DNA from: Curtobacterium sp. MCBD17_032
GTDB lineage: Bacteria; Actinomycetota; Actinomycetes; Actinomycetales; Microbacteriaceae
NCBI RefSeq assembly: GCF_003234855.1
Contig: NZ_QKTO01000005.1
Location: 1 to 64,000 of the forward strand
DNA: 64,000 nucleotides
Reading direction: 5' to 3'
A program made the translations under genes and the position numbers. This document shows positions 42,305 through 50,827 of the stretch, piece after piece (within the stretch, counting starts at the first letter, position 1; the number at the start of each line of letters is the position of its first letter). The notes below the pieces were generated by a model. That model saw nothing but the letters and a program-made list of their open reading frames with translations, had not been told where the DNA came from and ran no database searches.

Positions 42305-42693
42305 ACATCGACCTCACCTTCCCCGTCGCCCCGTTCGGCCTCGAGCCGCTGCGGTCCTTCGCGCTCGTCCCCGTCGACGGCGCCGACGGCCTGTTCACGC
42401 TGGTGGGCACCGGCACGACGGACTCCGGTGTCACCGACCCCCGCCTGTACCTGCTCGACGCCGCCGTGCACCTGCCCGACTACGCACCCGTGCTCGCGGA
42501 CGACCAGGCCGAGCGCATCGGCCTCGAGCGCGCGGAAGAGGCCATGCTCCTCGTCGTCGCCAACCCGGACGCCGCCGGCACCACGGTCAACCTGCTCGCC
42601 CCGGTCGTCGTCAACGCCCGCACCGGCGTCGGCGCGCAGTTCATCCTCGAGGACCAGGACCTGCCGATCCGGGCGGAACTCGCGCACAGCTGA
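42301..42693 (+). CDS. fliW: Flagellar assembly factor FliW
   Basis: 130 aa. FliW marks: IDLTFPVAPFGLEPLRSFALVPVDGADGLFTLVG, YLLDAAVHLPDY and AMLLVVANPDAAGTTVNLLAPVVVNARTGVGAQFIL. FliW binds flagellin and, when free, binds CsrA and stops it from blocking flagellin translation. In many bacteria csrA follows at once; here the next 59 bp have no gene and then an unrelated ORF starts. Confidence 0.92.
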   Translation: MNIDLTFPVAPFGLEPLRSFALVPVDGADGLFTLVGTGTTDSGVTDPRLYLLDAAVHLPDYAPVLADDQAERIGLERAEEAMLLVVANPDAAGTTVNLLAPVVVNARTGVGAQFILEDQDLPIRAELAHS

Positions 42694-42752
42694 CCCTCCG
42701 GAGAACGGCCGGTCACGGCCGCTCCGAGCACGCCGCGCGTAGCGTCGTCGGC

Positions 42753-43622
42753 ATGTCCCGCACCTCCAAGGGCCACGACGCGATCGTGCCGATGCCCCCC
42801 GCACCCGTCCAGAGTGCTCCGTCCGCCGACGGTCAGCGCGTGCAGCCCGACGACACCTCGGGCTGGGCCTCCTGGCTGGACCGGGCGATCTCGGTGCAGC
42901 GGCCCGTCGTCGTCGCCCACGTCAACCGTGTCCGTCGTCGCCATCCCGACGCCACCCCCGCCCAGGTCATCGAGATCCTCGAGCGCCAGTACCTGGCCGC
43001 CGTGACCTCCGGTGGCGCGGCCGTCGGTGCGAGCGCCGTCATCCCCGGCGTCGGCATGATCGCGAGCCTCGGCCTGAGCGGCGCCGAGACCGTCGGGTTC
43101 CTCGAGGCCAGCGCGCTCTTCGCGCAGTCCGTCACCGAGGTCCACGGCATCACCGTCGAGGACCCGGAGCGAGCCCGTGCCCTCGTCATGGCGATGATGC
43201 TCGGTGCCCCCGGCACGCAGCTCGTCCAACAGCTCGCCGGCCAGGCCCGCGGCGGACAGGGTCGCTCGGCGTTCTGGGGTGAACTCGTCACCTCGTCGTT
43301 GCCGAAGCAGGCGGTCAGCGGCATCGGCGGCAAGCTCCGCAACACGTTCGTCAAGCGCTTCCTCACCCGCCAGGGCACGTCCGTCCTCGGCCGGGCCATC
43401 CCGTTCGGGATCGGGGCCGTCGTGGGTGGCCTCGGCAACCACGCGCTCGGTCGCAAGGTGGTCCAGTCGTCGCGCAGCGCCTTCGGCCCGCCGCCCGCCC
43501 ACTTCTCGGTCGTGGTCGACGCCACGCCGGTCGGCACCGCGGAGTCCGCGAAGCCATTGAGCGAGAAGCCGCTGAGCGAGAAGCCATCGAGCAAGCGGCA
43601 GCAGCGCAGGCTCGACCGCTGA
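42753..43622 (+). CDS. Conserved-looking protein with Gly-rich membrane segments, unknown
   Basis: 289 aa. Residues ~85-115 (SGGAAVGASAVIPGVGMIASLGLSGAETVGFLEA) and ~215-235 (VLGRAIPFGIGAVVGGLGNHALGRKVV) are Gly-rich, hydrophobic and could insert in a membrane; the RAIPFGIGAVVGG stretch is reminiscent of EcsC-type proteins. The C-terminus is a short tandem repeat (KPLSEKPLSEKPSSK) and a basic end. Not recognisably flagellar. A large hairpin follows the stop. Confidence 0.55.
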   Translation: MSRTSKGHDAIVPMPPAPVQSAPSADGQRVQPDDTSGWASWLDRAISVQRPVVVAHVNRVRRRHPDATPAQVIEILERQYLAAVTSGGAAVGASAVIPGVGMIASLGLSGAETVGFLEASALFAQSVTEVHGITVEDPERARALVMAMMLGAPGTQLVQQLAGQARGGQGRSAFWGELVTSSLPKQAVSGIGGKLRNTFVKRFLTRQGTSVLGRAIPFGIGAVVGGLGNHALGRKVVQSSRSAFGPPPAHFSVVVDATPVGTAESAKPLSEKPLSEKPSSKRQQRRLDR

Positions 43623-43627
43623 CGCGG

Positions 43628-43679
43628 ACGACGGACGGGAGGCTCTCCACCGGGTGATGGCGGGCCTCCCGTCCGTCGT
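43628..43679. terminator. Bidirectional hairpin terminator with CGGACGGGAGGC arms
   Basis: ACGACGGACGGGAGGC (43628-43643) / GCCTCCCGTCCGTCGT (43664-43679), a perfect 16-bp stem with a 20-nt loop that has inner pairing (CACC/GGTG). It lies between two converging genes, 6 bp after one stop and 24 bp after the other. Confidence 0.75.
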
Positions 43680-43702
43680 GGGGTCGCCTCGGGCGACCGC
43701 GG

Positions 43703-44671
43703 TCAGCGGCGGCGGACCGGCGTGGTGACCACCTGGCCGGCGTGCGCGAAGCCCCCGCCGAACCCGAACAGCAGCGCCGGGACCCCCTCGGGCAGCTCGC
43801 CGCGGTGCCACGCCTTCGACAGGCCGAGCGGGACGCTCGCCGCGGAGGTGTTGCCGGACTCGACGACGTCGCGCACGACGTACTTGCCCTCGCCGCCGAG
43901 CGCCGTGACGAGCGGCTCGATGATGCGCAGGTTGGCCTGGTGGAAGGCGAAGACCCCGATGTCGTCGAGGGTCAGGCCGGCCCGCTCGACGACCGCGCGG
44001 GCGTGCCCCTCGGCCTCGGTGATCGCCCACCGGTAGATCGAGCGGCCCTCCTGCTGGAAGACCTCGGGGTCGTGCGTGACGCGCACGGCGTCCTGCAGGT
44101 GCGGCACGCTCCCCCACGACACCGGGCCGATCTGCGGCTCGTCGGAGACCTGCACGACCGCGGCGCCGGCGCCGTCGCCGACGAGCACGCAGGTCGAGCG
44201 GTCGGTCCAGTCGGCGATGCGGGACAGCGTCTCGGAGCCGATGACGAGCGCGGTGTCGGCGGAACCGGTGCGGATCGCCTGGTCGGCGATCGCCATGGCG
44301 TACTCGAACCCGCTGCACGCGGTGTTGATGTCGACGGGTGCCGGGCCGTTCGACATGCCGAGCGCTGCCGCCACGCGTCCGGCCGTGTAGGGCGAGCGGT
44401 CCCGGTGGGTGGTCGACGCGACCACGACCAGGTCGACCTCGGTCGGCGCGACGCCCGCGTCCGCCAGGGCGTTGCGCGCCGCCTCGGTCGCCATCGACGT
44501 CACGCTGTCGTCCGGGCCGGCGATGCGCCGGGTCCTGATCCCGGTGCGTGTCGTGATCCACTCGTCGTTCGTGTCGACCATCGTCGACAGTTCGTCGTTC
44601 GTCAGGACCCGGTCGGGCTGGTGGTGGCCGAACCCGGTGATCCGGCTGCCTCGGAGTGCTGGGATGTTCAC
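43703..44671 (-). CDS. 3-oxoacyl-ACP synthase III family protein (KAS III-like)
   Basis: 322 aa thiolase fold from the GTG at 44671 (VNIPALRGSRITGFG). Catalytic Cys in DINTACSGFEYAMA, His in FAFHQANLRIIEPL and Asn in VESGNTSAASVPLGL give the full Cys-His-Asn triad. NDEWITTRTGIRTRRIA is the KAS III substrate-entry block. KAS III starts fatty acid chains from acyl-CoA. No other fab gene is near, so it may be a second, special-purpose KAS III and not the housekeeping FabH. Confidence 0.85.
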   Translation of the reverse strand: MNIPALRGSRITGFGHHQPDRVLTNDELSTMVDTNDEWITTRTGIRTRRIAGPDDSVTSMATEAARNALADAGVAPTEVDLVVVASTTHRDRSPYTAGRVAAALGMSNGPAPVDINTACSGFEYAMAIADQAIRTGSADTALVIGSETLSRIADWTDRSTCVLVGDGAGAAVVQVSDEPQIGPVSWGSVPHLQDAVRVTHDPEVFQQEGRSIYRWAITEAEGHARAVVERAGLTLDDIGVFAFHQANLRIIEPLVTALGGEGKYVVRDVVESGNTSAASVPLGLSKAWHRGELPEGVPALLFGFGGGFAHAGQVVTTPVRRR

Positions 44672-44734
44672 ACCCCGAACGCTACGCCTGTCGTCCAACG
44701 CCGCATGCCGGGCACGGCATGGAGTGGGCGGAGG

Positions 44735-45124
44735 TCAGTCGCGCGCCTTCGCCGTCGCTCGGCGGTTCGCCTTCTTGATCGCCTCGACGAGCTCGTCCTT
44801 CGTCATCCTCGAGCGGCCCCTCACCTCGAGGCGCTTCGCGACGTCGAGCAGGTGCGCCTTCGAGGCGTTCGCGTCGACGCCCTCCTGCGTCGTGCCGGAA
44901 TCGCGTGTGCCGGCGGCACCGGAATCCGACGGGCCGGCGGAGCCCTTCTCCTCCCAGTGGTCGCCGACCTTCTCGTACTCGTGCTTCACGGCGGCCCACG
45001 CGGTCCGGCCGGCGCGCTGCCCCTCGCCGTACTCGGCCTCGGCGGACCGCAGGGTGGCGCGGTAGACGTCCTGCGCGTGCTCCGGGGACCGCTGCAGCGT
45101 GCTCGGGATGTCGTCGTCGGGCAT
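44735..45124 (-). CDS. ChaB family protein with Rho N-terminal-like domain
   Basis: 129 aa. Residues 1-60 are ChaB-like (MPDDDIPSTLQRSPEHAQDVYRATLRSAEAEYGEGQRAGRTAWAAVKHEYEKVGDHW). A linker follows, and the end (HLLDVAKRLEVRGRSRMTKDELVEAIKKANRRATAKAR) is a Rho N-terminal/SAP-like helix-extended-loop-helix that may bind nucleic acid. Such small ChaB proteins are common in actinobacteria, often stress-linked. Divergent from the aldo/keto reductase gene. Confidence 0.75.
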   Translation of the reverse strand: MPDDDIPSTLQRSPEHAQDVYRATLRSAEAEYGEGQRAGRTAWAAVKHEYEKVGDHWEEKGSAGPSDSGAAGTRDSGTTQEGVDANASKAHLLDVAKRLEVRGRSRMTKDELVEAIKKANRRATAKARD

Positions 45125-45213
45125 GGTCGTTCCTCCGTCGCGTGGTCGTCGAGGCCTCCACGGGTACTCCCGGGTCCTGACAGCGCGTCGAGCCGGGGGC
45201 GTAGACCTGGTGC

Positions 45214-46185
45214 ATGGACTACACACACCTCGGACGGACCGGCCTGTCGGTGTCACGGGCAGTGCTCGGCACGATGAACTTCGGACCGGAGACCAGCGAG
45301 GACGACTCGCACGCGATCATGGACCGGGCGCACGAGCTCGGCGTCAACTTCTTCGACACCGCCAACGCGTACGGCGGCTCGGTGGGCAAGGGCGCCACCG
45401 AAGAGATCATCGGCCGGTGGTTCGCGAAGGGCGGCGGACGACGCGACAAGACGGTGCTCGCCACGAAGGTGTACGGCGAGATGACCGATTGGCCGAACGG
45501 CGGCAAGCTGAGCGCGCTGAACATCCGCCGGTCGATCGACGCGTCGCTCCAGCGGCTGCAGACCGACCACATCGACCTCTACCAGATGCACCACATCGAC
45601 CGGGACACCCCGTGGGACGAGATCTGGCAGGCGATGGAGATCGCAGTCGGCCAGGGGAAGGTCCTGTACGTCGGCTCGTCGAACTTCGCCGGGTGGCACA
45701 TCGCCCAGGCGCAGGAAGCGGCGCAGCACCGGAACTTCCTCGGCCTCGTCAGCGAGCAGTCGATCTACAACCTCGTCGTCCGGGACGTCGAGCGTGAGGT
45801 CCTGCCGGCCGCGCAGCACTACGGCCTCGGCGTCATCCCCTGGTCGCCGCTGCAGGGCGGCCTGCTCGGCGGTGCCATCGAGAAGACCGAGAACGGCTCG
45901 CGCCGCCTCTCCGGCCGCAGCGCCGAGTACGTCGACGCGCACCGCGACCAGCTGACCGCGTACGAGTCGTTCGCGAAGGAGCTCGGGCACACACCGGGTG
46001 AGGTCGCGCTGGCCTGGCTCCTGCACCAGCCCGGCGTCACCGCGCCGATCACCGGCCCGCGCACGATGGAGCAGTGGGAGTCCGCGGTCCGCGCCGTCGA
46101 CGTCCGCCTCGACCAGGCCGCGCTCGACCGCCTCGACGAACTGTTCCCCGGGCACCGGACCTCCCCGGAGGACTACGCCTGGTAG
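45214..46185 (+). CDS. Aldo/keto reductase
   Basis: 323 aa TIM barrel. Active-site Asp and Tyr in NFFDTANAYGGS, Lys in VLATKVYGE and His in YQMHHIDRDTPWDE. Cofactor end ITGPRTMEQWESAVRAVDVRLD. NADPH-dependent reduction of an aldehyde or ketone, of the YajO/YhdN type. Substrate not evident. Confidence 0.9.
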   Translation: MDYTHLGRTGLSVSRAVLGTMNFGPETSEDDSHAIMDRAHELGVNFFDTANAYGGSVGKGATEEIIGRWFAKGGGRRDKTVLATKVYGEMTDWPNGGKLSALNIRRSIDASLQRLQTDHIDLYQMHHIDRDTPWDEIWQAMEIAVGQGKVLYVGSSNFAGWHIAQAQEAAQHRNFLGLVSEQSIYNLVVRDVEREVLPAAQHYGLGVIPWSPLQGGLLGGAIEKTENGSRRLSGRSAEYVDAHRDQLTAYESFAKELGHTPGEVALAWLLHQPGVTAPITGPRTMEQWESAVRAVDVRLDQAALDRLDELFPGHRTSPEDYAW

Positions 46186-46253
46186 CCCCGCACCGGTCCA
46201 GGGTCCGACGACTACCGATGGACCCTCGGACCACCGACGAGAGGACACCCACG

Positions 46254-46577
46254 ATGACCACTTCCATGCCGAACGACCACGGCGGCGAGGGCGGCAACAC
46301 CGAACTCGGCGAAGCCCTGCAGCACGAAGCCGCCACCACGGGTGACTCCGGCTCGGCCGAGGAGCAACCGCGTGCCGACGACGACCGGTCCGGGCTCGAC
46401 CTGGAGGACCGTGGCGACCAGGAGCAGTCCGCGCTCGCCGCGCTCGGGAACGACGCTCGCGGGGGCGACGCCCTCGTCGGCGGTGGCGACGACCTCGGGG
46501 ACACGTCCGCCGGGACGCAGACCGACGACCAGGCTGCCCCCGCCGGCTCCCGCGAGGACGGCGCCGACACGCACTGA
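46254..46577 (+). CDS. Small acidic disordered protein, unknown
   Basis: 107 aa, no hydrophobic core: rich in Asp, Glu, Gly, Ala (ADDDRSGLDLEDRGDQEQSALAALGND). ATG 46254 follows GAGGACACC; an ATG at 46218 would add 12 residues. It ends at a strong hairpin. Probably a disordered stress-type protein, but no family is recognised. Confidence 0.5.
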   Translation: MTTSMPNDHGGEGGNTELGEALQHEAATTGDSGSAEEQPRADDDRSGLDLEDRGDQEQSALAALGNDARGGDALVGGGDDLGDTSAGTQTDDQAAPAGSREDGADTH

Positions 46578-46584
46578 CCACCGG

Positions 46585-46635
46585 CCGCACGACGACGGCC
46601 CCCGCTCGGAGTGAGCGGGGGCCGTCGTCGTGCGG
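46585..46635. terminator. Bidirectional terminator, perfect 23-bp stem
   Basis: The arms 46585-46607 and 46613-46635 (core GACGACGGCCCCCGCTC / GAGCGGGGGCCGTCGTC) are perfectly complementary with a 5-nt GGAGT loop. It sits between the converging acidic-protein gene and amt. It does not contain the CGGACGGGAGGC arm of the other hairpins. Confidence 0.85.
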
Positions 46636-46644
46636 CAGGAGCGG

Positions 46645-47919
46645 TCAGCGCACGCCGACCGGGCTGCTGTCCTCCTGGTCGTAGAGGACGTAGCCCTCTT
46701 CGCCGTGGACCGCGGTGTCGATGCCAGCGACCTCGTCCTCGGTCTTCACCCGGAAGCCCATCGTCTTCTCGATGATGAAGCCGATCACGAAGGCCAGGAC
46801 GAACGAGTAGAGGCCGACGACGAGGGCCGCGGCGGCCTGCTTGCCGAGCTGCTCGAACGAGCCCGAGTAGATGAGCCCGGTGTCGTTGGCGAAGAAGCCG
46901 AGGAACAGCGTCCCGAAGATGCCGCCGACCAGGTGCACGCCGACGACGTCGAGCGAGTCGTCGAAGCCGAGACGGTACTTCCAGTCGATGGCGAAGCAGC
47001 AGACGACGCCGGCGAGGAAGCCGAGGACGATGCCCCAGCCCGGGGTGAGCGCGGCGCAGGCCGGGGTGATCGCGACGAGGCCGGACACGGCGCCCGAGGC
47101 GGCACCGACGGAGGTGGCCTTGCCGTCCTTGAGCTTCTCGATGAGCAGCCACCCGAGGATCGCGGCGGCGGGGGCGGCGAGCGTGTTCACCCAGGCGATG
47201 GCGGCGATGCCGTCCGCAGCCCCCTCGGAGCCGGCGTTGAAGCCGAACCAGCCGAACCAGAGGATCGCGGCACCGAGGAGGACGAAGGGCGGGTTGTGCG
47301 GCTTGTGCGCGCCCTTCGCGAAGCCGACCCGCTTGCCGAGCACGAGCGCCAGGGCGAGGCCCGCGGCGCCGGCGTTGATGTGCACCGCGGTGCCACCGGC
47401 GAAGTCGATGACGCCCCACGTGGCGGCCCAGCCCGAGGTGAGGTTGAACACCCACGAGGCGACCGGGAAGTAGACGACCGTGACCCAGATGCCGGCGAAG
47501 ACCATCCACGCGCCGAACTTCGCACGGTCGGCGATGGCACCGGAGATGAGGGCGACCGTGATGATCGCGAACGTGGCCTGGAAGCCGACGAAGGCCATCG
47601 AGGGGTAGGCCGCCTGGATGTCCGACGACTGCGCCTCCTCGAACGCCTGGCCGAGGCCGAGCAGGTTCCAGTCGATGCTGAAGAAGCCGACGATGCCCGT
47701 CACGGCCGTGTTGTCCCCGTGGTTGGCGAAGGCGATCGCGTAGCCGTAGAGCACCCAGAGGACGCTCACCAGCGCGATGGCCCCGAAGGACATCATCATC
47801 ATGCTGATGACGGACTTCGCCTTCACCAGACCGCCGTAGAAGAAGGCCAGGCCGGGTGTCATGAACAACACCAGCGCCGCCATGACCAACACGAACGTCG
47901 TGTTGCCCTGATCAAGCAT
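46645..47919 (-). CDS. amt: Ammonium transporter
   Basis: 424 aa, about 11 membrane helices. Amt marks: FMTPGLAFFYGGLVKAKSV, the pore His in DFAGGTAVHINAGAAGLA and its twin in DVVGVHLVGGIFGTLFLG, and ASGAVSGLVAITPACAALTPGWGIVLG. Moves NH4+/NH3 into the cell as a trimer. No glnK or glnD follows, unlike the common amtB-glnK-glnD operon of actinobacteria. A GlnR-type double box lies 68-105 bp upstream. Confidence 0.95.
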   Translation of the reverse strand: MLDQGNTTFVLVMAALVLFMTPGLAFFYGGLVKAKSVISMMMMSFGAIALVSVLWVLYGYAIAFANHGDNTAVTGIVGFFSIDWNLLGLGQAFEEAQSSDIQAAYPSMAFVGFQATFAIITVALISGAIADRAKFGAWMVFAGIWVTVVYFPVASWVFNLTSGWAATWGVIDFAGGTAVHINAGAAGLALALVLGKRVGFAKGAHKPHNPPFVLLGAAILWFGWFGFNAGSEGAADGIAAIAWVNTLAAPAAAILGWLLIEKLKDGKATSVGAASGAVSGLVAITPACAALTPGWGIVLGFLAGVVCCFAIDWKYRLGFDDSLDVVGVHLVGGIFGTLFLGFFANDTGLIYSGSFEQLGKQAAAALVVGLYSFVLAFVIGFIIEKTMGFRVKTEDEVAGIDTAVHGEEGYVLYDQEDSSPVGVR

Positions 47920-47986
47920 GTGTGCACCTCTCGTCGCTGTGCGGCTCTCCGTCCGCCTCGGGTGCGACCGAGTCTGGCGACGACGT

Positions 47987-48024
47987 GTTTCACCGGGACG
48001 CGTGCTCTGTTTCGCGGAGGTAAC
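47987..48024 (-). promoter_or_regulatory. GlnR-type operator upstream of amt
   Basis: On the minus strand GTTAC-N6-GAAAC (48024-48009), then N6, then CGCGT-N6-GAAAC (48002-47987). This is the gTnAC-n6-GaAAC double site of actinobacterial GlnR, with the second a-box degenerate. It fits nitrogen-limited activation of amt. GlnR binding is inferred. Confidence 0.6.
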
Positions 48025-48096
48025 GTCACGGCGCCTTCTGTGAACGCTGTGTTTCGCGGCCCCGTGCGGTGCCCGGCAGGACGGCTGCAGCGACGC

Positions 48097-49191
48097 TCAG
48101 GAGGCCCGGGGCGCTTCCTCCGTGCGGGTCAGTGCGACGACGCGGCTGGCGGCACGCAGGTACTTCTTGCGGTACCCGCCTTCGAGCATCACGTCGGGGT
48201 ACACCGTGTCGAGCGGGATGCCCGAGGCGACGATCCGGACCTGCGCGTCGTAGAGGCGGTCGACGAGCGCCACCCACCGGAGCGCGTCGGTCTGGTCCGT
48301 GAACGCCTGCACGTCGGTCAGCCCGACGGCATCGAGCCCGTCGACCAGCGCGACGTACCTGGACGGGTGCACGGACGCCAGGTGGGCGACGACGGACCGG
48401 AAGTCGTCCTGCGTGACGCGGGCCGGGCCTCCAGTCCCGGACGGCGTCGACGCGGTCAGGGCCGCCAGCGCGGCCGGGACGTCCTCGACGACCGACGCCG
48501 ACTCGTCGACGGCACGACGGCGGAAGTCCAGGCCGTCGATGCGCATGGTGTCGAACCGGTCGGACATGGCCTGGATCTCGCGGAGGAAGTCCTGCGCGGC
48601 GAAGCGGCCCTCGCCGAGCGCCCCGGGCGGGGTGTTCGACGTCGCGGCGAAGCGCGTACCGGTCTCGGTGAGCTCCTTGATGAGCCGGGTCATCACCATC
48701 GTGTCGCCCGGGTCGTCGAGCTCGAACTCGTCGATGCAGACGAGCGCGGTCCCGCGGAGCAGGTCGACCGTGCCCTGGAACCCGAGCGCCCCGACGAGCG
48801 CGGTGTACTCGATGAACGTGCCGAAGGTCTTCCGGCCGGCGGCCGCGTGGTACGCCGCGGCGAGCAGGTGGGTCTTGCCGACGCCGAACCCGCCGTCCAG
48901 GTACACGCCGGACTTGGCGGGGACCTCGGGCTCCTTGCGCTTCCGGCCGAACAGCCCCCGCTTGGTGGGCTCCGGGGCGGTCGTGACGAACGCCTCGACG
49001 GCGTCCCGCACCGCGGCCTGCGAGGCGTACTCGGGGTCAGGACGGTACGAGGCGAACGACGCCTGGGCGAACTGCGGCGGTGGCACGAGTGCGGCGGCCA
49101 TCTGCTGTGGCGTGACCTGCGGGTCGCGGTCGACGAGGTGTCCCGGCGCGGGGCGCGGTTCGTGTTCCGGCGCGGGGCGCGGTTCTGGCAC
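48097..49191 (-). CDS. zapE: AFG1-like ATPase ZapE
   Basis: 364 aa. Walker A DGGFGVGKTHLLAA, Walker B GTALVCIDEFELDDPGDTMVMTRL, sensor TRFAATSNTPPGALGEGRFAAQDF, and DRFDTMRIDGLDFRRR. AFG1/ZapE family ATPases act at the divisome or in protein quality control. The N-terminal ~30 residues are Pro/Glu/Arg-rich and vary. GTG start. Confidence 0.9.
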   Translation of the reverse strand: MPEPRPAPEHEPRPAPGHLVDRDPQVTPQQMAAALVPPPQFAQASFASYRPDPEYASQAAVRDAVEAFVTTAPEPTKRGLFGRKRKEPEVPAKSGVYLDGGFGVGKTHLLAAAYHAAAGRKTFGTFIEYTALVGALGFQGTVDLLRGTALVCIDEFELDDPGDTMVMTRLIKELTETGTRFAATSNTPPGALGEGRFAAQDFLREIQAMSDRFDTMRIDGLDFRRRAVDESASVVEDVPAALAALTASTPSGTGGPARVTQDDFRSVVAHLASVHPSRYVALVDGLDAVGLTDVQAFTDQTDALRWVALVDRLYDAQVRIVASGIPLDTVYPDVMLEGGYRKKYLRAASRVVALTRTEEAPRAS

Positions 49192-49325
49192 GGTGCGGGA
49201 CCTCCGGTGGCCTGTCGTCTGGTGTCACGTCACGGCTGCGACACGGCGCTTCCGCGTACCGTTGGCGGTGACGCGCAGGGACCGATCCTAGTCCGCGCGC
49301 CATCGATCCCCAGGAGGTACCCCCG

Positions 49326-50237
49326 ATGACCGCACCGGTCGACCCGTCCGAGAAGTTCCGCTCCTACGCGCACCCCGAACGCCTGGTGTCCACCGAGTGG
49401 CTGCAGGAGCAACTCGACGCCGGCGTGGGGTCGCCGGAGCTCGTCGTGGTGGAGTCCGACGAGGACGTCCTGCTCTACGAGACCGGCCACATCCCGGGTT
49501 CGGTCAAGATCGACTGGCACACCGATCTGAACGACCCGGTGCAGCGCGACTACATCGACGGCGAGGCCTTCGCCCGACTCGTCGGCGGCAAGGGCATCGG
49601 CCGCGACACCACCGTCGTCATCCACGGCGACAAGGACAACTGGTGGGCCGCCTACGCCCTCTGGGTGTTCACGCTCTTCGGGCACGAGGACGTCCGGTTG
49701 CTCGACGGCGGCCGGGCGAAGTGGATCGCCGAGGGTCGCGCGATGACCACCGACCGGACGTCGGTCGACGCGGTGGAGTACCCCGCGGTCGAGCGCGACG
49801 ACGCCACCGTCCGCGCGTTCAAGGAGGACGTCCTCGCGCACCTCGGGAAGCCGCTCGTCGACGTCCGCAGCGCCCCGGAGTACTCGGGCGACCGCACGAC
49901 CGCGCCGGACTACCCCGAGGAGGGTGCGCTCCGCGCCGGCCACATCCCGACCGCCGTCAACATCCCCTGGAAGTCCGCCGCTGCGGCCGACGGCACGTTC
50001 AAGTCTCGCGCGGAGCTCGACGCCGTGTACCGCGAGGGCGCCGGCATCGGCGACGCGGACGAGGTCATCGCGTACTGCCGCATCGGCGAGCGGTCGAGCC
50101 ACACGTGGTTCGTCCTGCAGCACCTGCTCGGGGTCGAGGACGTCAAGAACTACGACGGCTCCTGGACCGAGTGGGGCAGCGCCGTCCGCGTCCCGATCGC
50201 CACGGGCTCCGAGCCGGGTACCGTTCCCACCCGATGA
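49326..50237 (+). CDS. sseA: Thiosulfate sulfurtransferase (rhodanese)
   Basis: 303 aa with two rhodanese domains. The first is inactive (the loop holds no Cys); the second has the active loop [16 protein letters not shown] with the catalytic Cys. [14 protein letters not shown] and [13 protein letters not shown] are the paired domain marks. It moves sulfane sulfur to acceptors. Strong GGAGGTA ribosome site; stop overlaps the sufE start (ATGA). Confidence 0.9.
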   Translation: MTAPVDPSEKFRSYAHPERLVSTEWLQEQLDAGVGSPELVVVESDEDVLLYETGHIPGSVKIDWHTDLNDPVQRDYIDGEAFARLVGGKGIGRDTTVVIHGDKDNWWAAYALWVFTLFGHEDVRLLDGGRAKWIAEGRAMTTDRTSVDAVEYPAVERDDATVRAFKEDVLAHLGKPLVDVRSAPEYSGDRTTAPDYPEEGALRAGHIPTAVNIPWKSAAAADGTFKSRAELDAVYREGAGIGDADEVIAYCRIGERSSHTWFVLQHLLGVEDVKNYDGSWTEWGSAVRVPIATGSEPGTVPTR

Positions 50238-50683
50238 GCACCGAACTCCCCCGGCCCCTCGCCGAGATCCGCGACGACTTCCTCGCGCTGACGCAGAACG
50301 ACCGCCTGCAGCTCCTGCTTGAGTTCTCCGACGAACTGCCGGCGCTCCCGCCGCGTCTGCAGGGGCACGAGGACGAGCTCGAGCGTGTCGAGGAGTGCCA
50401 GTCCCCCGTGTTCATCACCGTCACCGTGGGAGCCGAGGGTGATGCGCCGGACGTGGTGCGGATGCACGCGACGGCGCCGCGTGAGGCACCGACCACCCGT
50501 GGCTTCGCGTCGATCCTCGCGCAGGGGCTCTCCGGGCTGACCCTCGAGCAGGTGCTCGCCGTCCCGGCCGACTACCCGCTGACACTCGGGCTGAACGAGG
50601 CGGTCAGCCCGCTGCGGATCCGCGGCATGGTCGGGATGCTCGGCCGGGTGCAGCGGCAGGTGCAGGCGGCCGCTGCGGACTGA
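50234..50683 (+). CDS. sufE: SufE-like sulfur acceptor protein
   Basis: 149 aa. [31 protein letters not shown], then the acceptor Cys in [16 protein letters not shown], and [24 protein letters not shown]. SufE takes sulfur from a cysteine desulfurase for Fe-S assembly; in actinobacteria it is often paired with a rhodanese, as here, from which it may also take sulfur. Confidence 0.88.
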   Translation: MSTELPRPLAEIRDDFLALTQNDRLQLLLEFSDELPALPPRLQGHEDELERVEECQSPVFITVTVGAEGDAPDVVRMHATAPREAPTTRGFASILAQGLSGLTLEQVLAVPADYPLTLGLNEAVSPLRIRGMVGMLGRVQRQVQAAAAD

Positions 50684-50694
50684 TCGCGGTCTCC

Positions 50695-50744
50695 TGACGG
50701 ACGGGAGGCGCGGTGCCGGCTGGCACCGCGCCTCCCGTCCGTCA
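50695..50744. terminator. Perfect 23-bp hairpin terminator with CGGACGGGAGGC arms
   Basis: TGACGGACGGGAGGCGCGGT and its complement (50695-50717 / 50722-50744) pair over 23 bp with a 4-nt GGCT loop. It follows sufE by 11 bp and separates it from the RHS toxin gene. The first 30 bases from 50699 recur at 60820 in a decayed copy. Confidence 0.8.
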
Positions 50745-50827
50745 CTCCGTCCGTACGCGATATTTCCCCCACTGGTCATCCGCCCTCCTGCCGTGCCAAG
50801 ATCGAGGAGTCATCGGGGGGAGACATC

